Shown here one piece after another: positions 1-8,585 of a DNA stretch of 45,984 bases. The notes beneath the pieces are model-generated. The model had not been told where the DNA came from and did no database searches. It worked only from the letters and a program-made list of their open reading frames with translations. The stretch is taken from NCBI GenBank assembly GCA_017431465.1, contig JAFRLA010000021.1, positions 1 to 45,984 of the forward strand. The letters run 5' to 3'. Positions within the stretch are counted from its first letter, which is position 1. Each line of letters opens with the position of its first letter. The position numbers and the translations under genes are program-made. This DNA is from Candidatus Saccharimonadota bacterium (lineage in GTDB: Bacteria; Patescibacteriota; Saccharimonadia; Saccharimonadales; Saccharimonadaceae).

Positions 1-116
1 AAAATGGGCGATAGTGTGTCAAAATTGTGCGTCAAAGCAGTTTTATCAACATTTAATCGACCATATTACCCCAGTTATTTTAGCCAAAATGAATCCATTG
101 AGACCGTATCTTCGGA

Positions 117-154
117 ACAAGGGGTCGTGGGTTCGAATCCCTCAGGCGGTACCA
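117..154 (+). tRNA. 3' half of a tRNA gene (anticodon-stem 3' strand to CCA), 5' half not found
   Basis: Reading back from an encoded ACCA (151-154), the acceptor 3' strand is 144-150. The T arm is 127-143, with loop TTCGAAT (132-138) and one T-T mismatch in the stem. A five-base variable loop (GGGTC, 122-126) and a plausible anticodon-stem 3' strand (117-121) precede it. The matching acceptor 5' strand would read ACCGCCT and is absent from positions 1-116, so this is not an ordinary 75-nt gene. Either an intron interrupts the anticodon loop, with the 5' exon beyond the window start, or this is a tRNA remnant such as an attachment-site copy. The tRNA identity cannot be read because the anticodon position is uncertain. 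Confidence 0.6.
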
Positions 155-170
155 CGGTAGGAGCCGAGCC

Positions 171-192
171 AAAAAAGAGCTTGCTCTTTTTT
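171..192. terminator. Terminator-like hairpin after tRNA half
   Basis: An A6-GAGC run faces GCTC-T6, giving a 9-10 bp stem with a tiny loop and a T run on either strand, so it could end transcription from both sides. It sits inside a larger inverted repeat, CCACGG (152-157 region) with CCGTGG (about 206-211). A second hairpin (AATCCGC...GCGGATT, about 217-236) lies just past the queH stop codon. Confidence 0.6.
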
Positions 193-236
193 GTGAGGCG
201 ACGCCCCGTGGAAGAAAATCCGCGCCAGCGGATTCT

Positions 237-863
237 CTACCATGAGGAGATAATCTTCCGCACGTTTTTATTTGTCGGCTTAATGCCGGCCTTTTTTAAC
301 TCCCGGCTCATTTCTCGCCCGATCATTGCTTCTTCCTCGGAAAAAATACAGCCGCAGTATTTCTGCATATAAAGCCCAGCCGCACGTGCCTCTTCTTGGC
401 CCTCGCGAAACCCCTCGCGGAAGTCCCGGTACAAAAACTCGACCCCATATTCGCGCGATAGTCGCTCCATCAAATCGCGGAGAAAATCGTGCTGTTGGTA
501 AATGCTATAAAGCAGCGTCGTTGACACCGCGTCATACCCGTTATCTCTAGCATATTCAAAAACTTTGCGCATCCGCAAAGGATAGCAATACTCCTGACAC
601 CGATTCAAAAGCGCATCCGCCCCCGCGCCATTTTTCAAAACCCCACAAACAAACTTATCTAGCCCGTATTCATCTTCCAAAATCAGCGCAACATTTTGCT
701 CTTTCGCATATTTTTTCAAACAATCGCGCCGCGCTTTATACTCAGTATATGGATGAATATTTGGATTATACCAAAAAAGCGTCGGCTCTATTTCTTCGCT
801 ACGCAATTTTTTGATACAATACACGCTGCATGGTGCGCAGCAGGTATGAAGCAGCAGTTTCAT
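237..863 (-). CDS. queH: Epoxyqueuosine reductase QueH
   Basis: A 208-residue protein of the QueH (formerly DUF208) family, which reduces epoxyqueuosine to queuosine in tRNA as the non-cobalamin alternative to QueG. The N-terminus MKLLLHTCCAPCS carries the family's adjacent-Cys plus CxxC start. A second Cys pair lies at CQEYC, and YCGC follows near the C-terminus; these fit the Fe-S/metal ligands known for the family. I chose ATG 863 rather than the upstream in-frame ATG because an extended -10 (871-876 on this strand) lies only 7 nt away. It diverges from queA, the enzyme making its substrate. Confidence 0.93.
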   Translation of the reverse strand: MKLLLHTCCAPCSVYCIKKLRSEEIEPTLFWYNPNIHPYTEYKARRDCLKKYAKEQNVALILEDEYGLDKFVCGVLKNGAGADALLNRCQEYCYPLRMRKVFEYARDNGYDAVSTTLLYSIYQQHDFLRDLMERLSREYGVEFLYRDFREGFREGQEEARAAGLYMQKYCGCIFSEEEAMIGREMSRELKKAGIKPTNKNVRKIISSW

Positions 864-870
864 GAGGAGA

Positions 871-890
871 ATTATAGCATATGGTATAAT
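871..890. promoter_or_regulatory. Palindromic bidirectional -10 promoter between queH and queA
   Basis: ATTATAGCA-TA-TGGTATAAT reads as an extended -10 (TGnTATAAT) on both strands. The minus copy ends 7 nt before the queH ATG and the plus copy 8 nt before the queA ATG, so both mRNAs should start at or next to the start codon. No -35 is evident; each would fall inside the opposite gene. Confidence 0.75.
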
Positions 891-898
891 TATACACA

Positions 899-3080
<2,182 letters not shown>

Positions 3081-3113
3081 GGGCTTTTCTCCCTGCAGAA
3101 ACAAGAAACTTAT

Positions 3114-3121
3114 GCTATAAT
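3114..3121 (+). promoter_or_regulatory. Extended -10 promoter for pilB
   Basis: TGcTATAAT upstream of pilB with about 50 nt of leader. No TTGACA-like -35 is seen at 17 nt, and no strong Shine-Dalgarno precedes ATG 3173. Confidence 0.6.
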
Positions 3122-3172
3122 ATATATAACCCACCTCACACAAGGGTCATAAAAGGGCATCAAATCTAGAAA

Positions 3173-4804
3173 ATGGACGAACAAGAAATCCAGAGAAAGC
3201 GTAGGGATAACGAGGAGCTTGCGACCAAAAATCGCGCTCGTATTTTGGGCTTTCCATATCTTGATACGCGCGAATTCGAGGATACGATCCCGCTAGTTAA
3301 GGGTGTTCTCACAAACGAAGAGATGCACAAAAACTTCATCATCCCAATTCAGAAGGGTGAGAACGGGGAGCATTATCAGTTCATTATCACTTCCCAAGCT
3401 CCGCGCACGATGATTACAGATATGCGCAAAGAGTATGAAGATCGCGGCCAGCGCATTGACTTTTTCTTAGTGTCAAATTCTGCTTATCAGGTTTTCATGC
3501 TTCGCCATGACCCGCCACAAGACGTTCACTACGATGACATTAAAATTGCTGATGAGGGCGATTCCGAAACGATCGAATCGGTCTCGAAGACCCTCGAATC
3601 CGTCTCCACGGAAAAAGTTTTTGATTTTCTCTTAGACCAAGCCGACAAATTAAAAGCCTCGGATATCCATATTGAAAATCTGAGAAACGAGATTCGCATC
3701 CGCATGCGTGTTGATGGTATTCTCCATCCAGTCGCCAATTTAAGTCGCGATCGTTACCGTATTCTAATGGGCGAGTTATCTTCTCGTGCGGGTGTTTCTG
3801 CCGCGGCGAACACCCCGCAATCTGGCCATATGCAGAAAGACGTCTTTGTCGATGGCTCGTCACATCTTCTGAATATCCGCGTCGAGACCGTCCCGACTAT
3901 GTATGGCCAAGATGCGGTCTTGCGTCTTTTTAACTTCGACGAGAGTCTCTTAAACCTTGATCTTCTCGGTCTTGCCGACGAAGAGCGCGCCGAGATTAAC
4001 GAAGTAATTAAGCATCCGCGCGGCCTCGTTCTGATGGTTGGTCCGACTGGCTCTGGTAAATCGACCACTCTTTACTCAATTTTGAATGCTCTAAACACCA
4101 CCGACCGCAAAATCATCACGCTTGAGGATCCAGTCGAATATGGCATTACCGGCATTTCCCAAATTCCAATTAACACAACTGGCGGCCAGAACTTTGCTGA
4201 CGGGCTTCGTTCGGTTCTTCGTCTCGACCCAGATGTCGTGATGGTTGGCGAAATTCGCGATGGCGACACCGCGAAAACCGCGATCCAGGCTTCAATTACT
4301 GGCCATTTAGTCTTAAGTTCCTTCCATGCAAACTCAACTTCCGCGGCGTTCTCGCGTATGATTGATCTCATTGGCACAAACCCAATTTTCGCTAGTTCAA
4401 TTCGCTTAGTCATCGCTCAGCGCCTTGTGCGCAAACTTTCGGACACCAAAGAGGCCTATGAGCCAGACGAAGCCACGAAGAAATATATCCGCGAGGCATT
4501 TGAAGGCGTGTCTGAGGAGCTGCTGAAGAAGCATAATATCGATCTTGATAATATCACTTTATACAAGCCTGTCCCGAAGGGCGAAGAAGATCCGTTTGGT
4601 TATAAAGGCCGAACAGTTATCATGGAGCAGCTGCTTGTTTCGGATGAAATCCAAAAATTCATCAAAGGCGACGTGGCGGACATTGATACGAAAAACATTG
4701 AGAAGACCGCTAAATCCCTCGGGATGTTGACCTTGGAGCAAAAAGGATTGATCGCCGCTCTCCATGGCGAAACCACCATCGACGAAGTCTCTCGAGTAAT
4801 CTAG
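3173..4804 (+). CDS. pilB: Type IV pilus assembly ATPase PilB (GspE family)
   Basis: A hexameric cytoplasmic ATPase that drives pilin polymerisation; 543 residues. Residues ~1-130 are the variable N-terminal domain; the ATPase core follows, with Walker A GPTGSGKST (~residue 286), an Asp box (ITLEDPVEY), Walker B (DPDVVMVGEIRD) and the His box (TGHLVLSSFHA). PilB/GspE proteins usually carry a tetra-Cys zinc motif after this point; here the region reads LVRKLSDTKEAYEPDE with no Cys, and I see none in the whole protein. It stands alone, with no pilC, pilT or pilin neighbour. PilT is less likely given the N-terminal domain and length. Confidence 0.9.
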   Translation: MDEQEIQRKRRDNEELATKNRARILGFPYLDTREFEDTIPLVKGVLTNEEMHKNFIIPIQKGENGEHYQFIITSQAPRTMITDMRKEYEDRGQRIDFFLVSNSAYQVFMLRHDPPQDVHYDDIKIADEGDSETIESVSKTLESVSTEKVFDFLLDQADKLKASDIHIENLRNEIRIRMRVDGILHPVANLSRDRYRILMGELSSRAGVSAAANTPQSGHMQKDVFVDGSSHLLNIRVETVPTMYGQDAVLRLFNFDESLLNLDLLGLADEERAEINEVIKHPRGLVLMVGPTGSGKSTTLYSILNALNTTDRKIITLEDPVEYGITGISQIPINTTGGQNFADGLRSVLRLDPDVVMVGEIRDGDTAKTAIQASITGHLVLSSFHANSTSAAFSRMIDLIGTNPIFASSIRLVIAQRLVRKLSDTKEAYEPDEATKKYIREAFEGVSEELLKKHNIDLDNITLYKPVPKGEEDPFGYKGRTVIMEQLLVSDEIQKFIKGDVADIDTKNIEKTAKSLGMLTLEQKGLIAALHGETTIDEVSRVI

Positions 4805-4835
4805 AAAATACCCCTTTTCTTTTGGGCGAAAGTGT

Positions 4836-4843
4836 GCTATAAT
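4836..4843 (+). promoter_or_regulatory. Extended -10 promoter for rplS
   Basis: TGcTATAAT about 30 nt before the rplS ATG. A modest AAAGGT (about 4864-4869) could act as ribosome binding site. No clear -35. Confidence 0.65.
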
Positions 4844-4873
4844 AACAGGCAAGTGTTTAAATAAAGGTAAATT

Positions 4874-5344
4874 ATGAGTTTTTCTATTCTAAAGAAAATC
4901 GGTGACGAACAGAAGAAAAAGGCTGTTGTCGATGTTCGTTCGGGCGATACCGTTAAAGTCACCCAAAAGATTAAAGAGGGCGAGAAGTTCCGTCTTCAGG
5001 TTTTTGAAGGCGTTGTAATCCGCACAGATCGCAAAGACAGCCATACAGCCCGTATCACTGTCCGCAAAATCGCTTCTGGCGTTGGCGTCGAAAAATCTTT
5101 CTTGATCCATAGCCCGCTAGTCGAGAAAATCGAAGTCGTTAAGCGCGCGAAGGTCCGCCGCAAGAATCTTACCTATCTCCGTGAGCGTTCCGGTAAATCC
5201 GCCCGCCTTTCTGGCAAAGATTTTGATCGCGCCGCGGTAAATGATGTCGCCGTTCCTGAAGAAGAGGAAGCCCCTGCCACCGAAGCTCCAAAGGAAGAAG
5301 CTCCGAAAGAAGAGCCAAAAGCTGAAGAAGCCCCAGCTGAGTAA
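4874..5344 (+). CDS. rplS: 50S ribosomal protein L19 with acidic C-terminal tail
   Basis: Residues 1-~112 form the L19 core: a GDTV segment near residue 24, FEGVVI, a KIASGVGVEKSF stretch and KVRRKNLTYLRERSGKSARL near the end. The remaining ~44 residues are a low-complexity acidic tail rich in Glu, Ala, Pro and Lys (repeats of EEAP/KEE). Bacterial L19 is usually about 115 residues, so the tail is an extension. It is probably disordered and solvent exposed; its role is unknown. The gene stands alone rather than in an rpsP-rimM-trmD-rplS cluster. Confidence 0.95.
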   Translation: MSFSILKKIGDEQKKKAVVDVRSGDTVKVTQKIKEGEKFRLQVFEGVVIRTDRKDSHTARITVRKIASGVGVEKSFLIHSPLVEKIEVVKRAKVRRKNLTYLRERSGKSARLSGKDFDRAAVNDVAVPEEEEAPATEAPKEEAPKEEPKAEEAPAE

Positions 5345-5346
5345 TC

Positions 5347-5397
5347 TTTACAAAAACGCGCTCCTGTGGTATAATATAGACATAGGAGCGTTTTTGT
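5347..5397 (+). promoter_or_regulatory. Promoter embedded in the rplS terminator hairpin
   Basis: TTTACA (5347-5352), a 17-bp spacer and TATAAT (5370-5375) preceded by TGg form a full promoter. The same stretch is an inverted repeat: 5350-5365 pairs with 5384-5397 (one 2-nt bulge) and ends in TTTTTG, making a terminator for rplS with the -10 in its loop. Read-through and initiation should therefore compete here. Confidence 0.65.
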
Positions 5398-5409
5398 AAC
5401 CTGTTAACA

Positions 5410-5436
5410 GAGGGCAGGACGCCCTCGTATTTTTTG
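5410..5436 (+). terminator. Attenuator-like hairpin in the leader of the 5451 gene
   Basis: GAGGGC-aggac-GCCCTC is followed by GTATTTTTTG, a rho-independent terminator shape. It lies inside the transcript leader, immediately before the GAGGAGGTGG ribosome binding site and ATG 5451. Such placement suggests transcription attenuation. Confidence 0.6.
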
Positions 5437-5450
5437 AGGAGGTGGTGTTT

Positions 5451-6113
5451 ATGTATGTCAACCCAAAATTGTTAGAAGCTGCTAATCATCATGCGCAATT
5501 ATCTTGTACGAGGTGGAACAAAAAGAAAGGGCGAATAGGCAAGTTAAGCCGGCGCCATCATCGCAACCGTTATCGCGGATATGCGAGAAGAACCTTTGCT
5601 TCGCCAGAACACCAGAGATTAATTGCCAAATACAACCAGGGCGATTACGAGATCAACACGTATCCTTGGCCGTATTGCGACATTGGGTTTGCCCAGTGGC
5701 GCGAGTCAGACAGGGACGAAGACTATTCGTTGATTTCAGACCAATCCGGCTTCGTAGTCAGATATGCAACGTCATATGTCGCATACAAGATCTTCGAGTA
5801 TGTCGGGACTTGGCCGCAGCGCAAAACCAGGCGGCGTTATGATGCCTGGGACTGGGTTGAGTTTCTGGAACAGGCCGGCTACAACCAAAAAACAACCTGC
5901 CTGGTAAACGGTCAGAGATTCGTCGGAGTTCTTAAGAAAACTGATGTTTTTGAGAAGTTCTATGAGTGGGGGCTGGTCGTTTGGTTGGAAGAGGTTAGCT
6001 ATGATAAAACCGAGGCGAAAGTTACGACTTATCTTGATAAGAAGTATAAGATTCTAACGGTTAATCCCGACAACTATACCTGGGTTAGGATTCCCGAATT
6101 GACCGCACTCTAG
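5451..6113 (+). CDS. Uncharacterised 220-residue protein with structured leader
   Basis: I do not recognise this protein. It begins MYVNPKLLEAANHH; a very basic segment of Arg, His and Lys follows (residues ~25-47), then an aromatic-rich body with many Trp and Tyr (YPWPYCDIGF, DAWDWVEFLEQAGY) and no signal peptide or membrane segment. ATG 5451 is preferred over upstream GTG 5442, which lies within the strong Shine-Dalgarno GAGGAGGTGG. Codon choice (more CTG, CAG, AGG) differs from neighbours and matches the genes at 31616-34921. The leader segment GGAGCGT (5385-5391) is complementary to ACGCTCC just after the stop (6116-6122). A nucleic-acid-binding role would be a guess from charge only. Confidence 0.75.
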   Translation: MYVNPKLLEAANHHAQLSCTRWNKKKGRIGKLSRRHHRNRYRGYARRTFASPEHQRLIAKYNQGDYEINTYPWPYCDIGFAQWRESDRDEDYSLISDQSGFVVRYATSYVAYKIFEYVGTWPQRKTRRRYDAWDWVEFLEQAGYNQKTTCLVNGQRFVGVLKKTDVFEKFYEWGLVVWLEEVSYDKTEAKVTTYLDKKYKILTVNPDNYTWVRIPELTAL

Positions 6114-6122
6114 ACACGCTCC

Positions 6123-6152
6123 AAAAGACCACGCAATTTGCGTGGTCTTTTT
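6123..6152 (+). terminator. Rho-independent terminator of the 5451 gene
   Basis: AAAAGACCACGC pairs with GCGTGGTCTTTT across a 5-nt loop and runs into T5. The near-perfect 12-bp stem also has an A-run on its 5' side, so it could work on the other strand. Confidence 0.85.
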
Positions 6153-6168
6153 CATGCGCCGAGGCCCG

Positions 6169-6177
6169 TGCTATAAT
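6169..6177 (+). promoter_or_regulatory. Leaderless extended -10 promoter for rnhB-yraN
   Basis: TGcTATAAT ends 6 nt before ATG 6184, so the transcript is expected to begin at the start codon. Confidence 0.7.
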
Positions 6178-6183
6178 TATAAA

Positions 6184-7158
6184 ATGAAACTAATTCTCGG
6201 TATCGACGAAGTTGGTCGCGGTCCTTGGGCGGGGCCATTAGTTATCGGTGCTTGCGCGCTAAAGCCGCGCTTTGATGAATCTGGAAATTCAGTAGAATCC
6301 GAAAAATGGCAAGAGAAACTTGCCGACTCAAAAAAGTTAACCGCAAAAAAACGCGAAGAATTAAACGAAGAAATTCAAGAAAAAGCCGTAAGCTTTGGAC
6401 TCGGTTGGGTTCCGGCAAACGAGCTGGACGAAATCGGGCTAAGCGAAGCCTTAAAACTCGCTGCGCGCCGCGCTGTTGCAGAAATTAAAATCGAACCTAC
6501 TGAAATAATTATTGACGGTACTCAAAATTTTCTAAAAGGTACTGAGCACGAAGAAAAAGTCACGGTTTTAAAGAAAGCTGACGATAAGATCAAAGAAGTT
6601 TCCGCCGCCAGCATTATCGCGAAAGTTGCGCGTGATAATTATATGGTGGAACTTGCTAAAAAATATCCAGAATATGGTTTCGAAAAACATGTCGGCTACG
6701 GCACCGCGAAGCATAAGGCTGCGCTCGAAGCTCACGGACCCTGCCCGGAACATCGTTTCAGTTTCAGGCCGGTGGCAGGTCGAGCGGACGCGCGTCGTAA
6801 AAACATTTCCACGACTGCCATCGGCAGAAAAGCCGAGGGAATCGTCGCAAAAGAACTAACCCGCCGCGGCCATAAAATCCTCGCCAGAAATTATAAAACT
6901 AAGTTTTACGAGATCGACATCATTTCCGCGACGAAAGATCACATCTATTTCACTGAAGTGAAATACCGCAAGACAAAAAACTATGGCGATCCGCTCGAAT
7001 TTGTCGATAAAGAAAAAATGACTTTCGCCGCTGAACTTTTTATGAAAACTTTGGCCAAAAAACTTCCGGGAAAAACTATGCCTAGTCCAATTCTCGCCGC
7101 CGCTTCTGTTTTGGGCGAAGATTTTACGCTCGAAAACTGGCTCGAGCTAGAAAGCTAA
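6184..7158 (+). CDS. rnhB: RNase HII fused to a YraN (UPF0102) nuclease-like domain
   Basis: A 324-residue two-domain protein. Residues ~1-200 are RNase HII, which cuts RNA in RNA-DNA hybrids and at single ribonucleotides: the catalytic GIDEVGRGPWAGPLV, ADSKKLTAKKR, IIDGTQNF, SAASIIAKVARD and HVGYGTAKH are all present. Residues ~215-324 match the YraN family (GRKAEGIVAKELTRRGHKILARNYK, EIDIISA, YFTEVKYRKTKNYG), a restriction-endonuclease-like fold with the E-D-ExK pattern. In many bacteria rnhB and yraN are separate neighbours; here they are one reading frame. I chose ATG 6184, not the longer frame, because of the -10 placement and the GIDEVGRG start. Confidence 0.93.
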   Translation: MKLILGIDEVGRGPWAGPLVIGACALKPRFDESGNSVESEKWQEKLADSKKLTAKKREELNEEIQEKAVSFGLGWVPANELDEIGLSEALKLAARRAVAEIKIEPTEIIIDGTQNFLKGTEHEEKVTVLKKADDKIKEVSAASIIAKVARDNYMVELAKKYPEYGFEKHVGYGTAKHKAALEAHGPCPEHRFSFRPVAGRADARRKNISTTAIGRKAEGIVAKELTRRGHKILARNYKTKFYEIDIISATKDHIYFTEVKYRKTKNYGDPLEFVDKEKMTFAAELFMKTLAKKLPGKTMPSPILAAASVLGEDFTLENWLELES

Positions 7159-7198
7159 ATTGCCCTGAAATTTTAAGGATTTTTTAAGGAAACTCATA

Positions 7199-7222
7199 TA
7201 TAATATATAGTGTAAGCAGGAG
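7199..7222 (+). promoter_or_regulatory. Promoter and ribosome binding site of the 7229 gene
   Basis: TATAAT (7199-7204) followed by AGGAG (7218-7222) six nt before ATG 7229: one of the minority of genes here with a short leader and a Shine-Dalgarno. Confidence 0.55.
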
Positions 7223-7228
7223 CAGAAT

Positions 7229-8527
7229 ATGGAAAATCAGAACCCAGAAACTACAATAAATCTCGAGGCGAAAAAGCCAGCGCCAGAGCAGCCGCCTCGT
7301 CGTCAGAACAATAAGCCAGACCATAAAATGCGCAATATTTTTCTGATAATTATCGGCGCGGTCGTACTTATTTCCGCCGCAATAATTATTACTCTGCTTT
7401 TGACGCGTTCCGATGAACAAGAAGTCGAAGTTGTTGAAGAGACTGTAGTCGAGGAGGAAGAAGAAACTCTGTCGAATACTCCTTTACAAGCCGGTTCGGT
7501 CACGACGACGATCGACGGTAAGTCGATTACTTATAACGCCGCTTATGTCGTTGACGGCATCGAGGCGACGATTGGCTCCGGAACTTACGAGGCGGCCGAA
7601 GACGATCAAGTTGCGATTCTAGTCATCAACGGTGGCTCGCTGAAAATCAAAGGCGAGGGCGTGGAAATCAGCAAGACCGGATCGACCGGCTTCCAAGGCC
7701 GTGGCGACAACTACAGTTTCTACGGCACGAACTCCGCCATCGTAGTCGTTGGCGAAGGTAGCAAACTGGAAATTGATGGGCCGACGATCAAGACTAGCAC
7801 TTCCGGCGCAAACGCTATCGTCGCAACAAACGGTGGCGAAGCGACGGTTAAGAACGTCGACATCTCTACAACCGAAGACAACTCTCGCGGTCTCCACGCT
7901 ACTTATGGCGGCGTGATTTCTGCTGATACCGTGAAGATTAATACGCTTGGCGGCTCTTGCGCAGCGCTCGCAACCGACCGTGGCGAGGGAACAGTAACCG
8001 CGAAGAATATGGCGCTTTCTACCGCTGGGGCTGGTAGCCCACTGATCTACTCAACCGGGAAAATTACCGTCGAAGATTCGAAAGGTACCGCAACTGGTGC
8101 GCAAATCGCCGTTGTTGAAGGAAAAAATTCGATCACGCTGAAAAACGATGATTTTAAAACCAACGGCGTCGGTAACCGTAACAATGTCGATAACGCCGCG
8201 GTAATGATTTACCAGTCCATGTCTGGCGATGCTGGCGAAGGTACGGGTACTTTCACCGCCGAAAACTGCGAATTTACCGTGCTTGAGGATTCGCCAGTAT
8301 ATGCGAATGTCCCGTTCTTCTTTGTCACGAACACGACCGCAAGCATCAATCTCACGGACGTAACCGCGAAGTTTAGTAGCTCCCAGAAATTCATCTCCGC
8401 TAAAGGTACTTCCGAATGGGGTCGCTCCGGCCGAAACGGCGGCACGGTCAATCTCTCCGTTTCTGGTTTAACCGCTACGAATGAGAATGTCGAAACCGAC
8501 AGCATCTCCATCGTGCGCAAAGTCTAG
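7229..8527 (+). CDS. Membrane-anchored beta-helix surface protein
   Basis: A 432-residue protein: a cytoplasmic Pro/Lys-rich tail (1-~35), one hydrophobic segment (~36-60, NIFLIIIGAVVLISAAIIITLLL), a Glu-rich linker, then ~350 residues of short repeating strands (TVKNVDISTTEDN, TVTAKNMALSTAG, SITLKNDDFKTNG) typical of right-handed parallel beta-helix proteins. With no inverted topology signal, the helix should lie outside the cell. Such domains act as adhesins or polysaccharide lyases; I see no catalytic motif, so a binding role is more likely. Strong terminator follows. Confidence 0.8.
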   Translation: MENQNPETTINLEAKKPAPEQPPRRQNNKPDHKMRNIFLIIIGAVVLISAAIIITLLLTRSDEQEVEVVEETVVEEEEETLSNTPLQAGSVTTTIDGKSITYNAAYVVDGIEATIGSGTYEAAEDDQVAILVINGGSLKIKGEGVEISKTGSTGFQGRGDNYSFYGTNSAIVVVGEGSKLEIDGPTIKTSTSGANAIVATNGGEATVKNVDISTTEDNSRGLHATYGGVISADTVKINTLGGSCAALATDRGEGTVTAKNMALSTAGAGSPLIYSTGKITVEDSKGTATGAQIAVVEGKNSITLKNDDFKTNGVGNRNNVDNAAVMIYQSMSGDAGEGTGTFTAENCEFTVLEDSPVYANVPFFFVTNTTASINLTDVTAKFSSSQKFISAKGTSEWGRSGRNGGTVNLSVSGLTATNENVETDSISIVRKV

Positions 8528-8541
8528 GCCTCTTGTTAGAT

Positions 8542-8569
8542 AAAAGCCCTCGCCAGCCGGGGGCTTTTA
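8542..8569 (+). terminator. Terminator after the beta-helix gene
   Basis: AAAAGCCC and GGGGCTTTT pair around a 9-10 nt loop. The next promoter (-10 at 8573-8578) starts within 4 nt of its end. Confidence 0.75.
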
Positions 8570-8578
8570 TGGTATAAT
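8570..8578 (+). promoter_or_regulatory. Leaderless extended -10 promoter for ychF
   Basis: TGgTATAAT ends 7 nt before ATG 8586 and directly abuts the upstream terminator. Confidence 0.7.
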
Positions 8579-8585
8579 AACAGAT

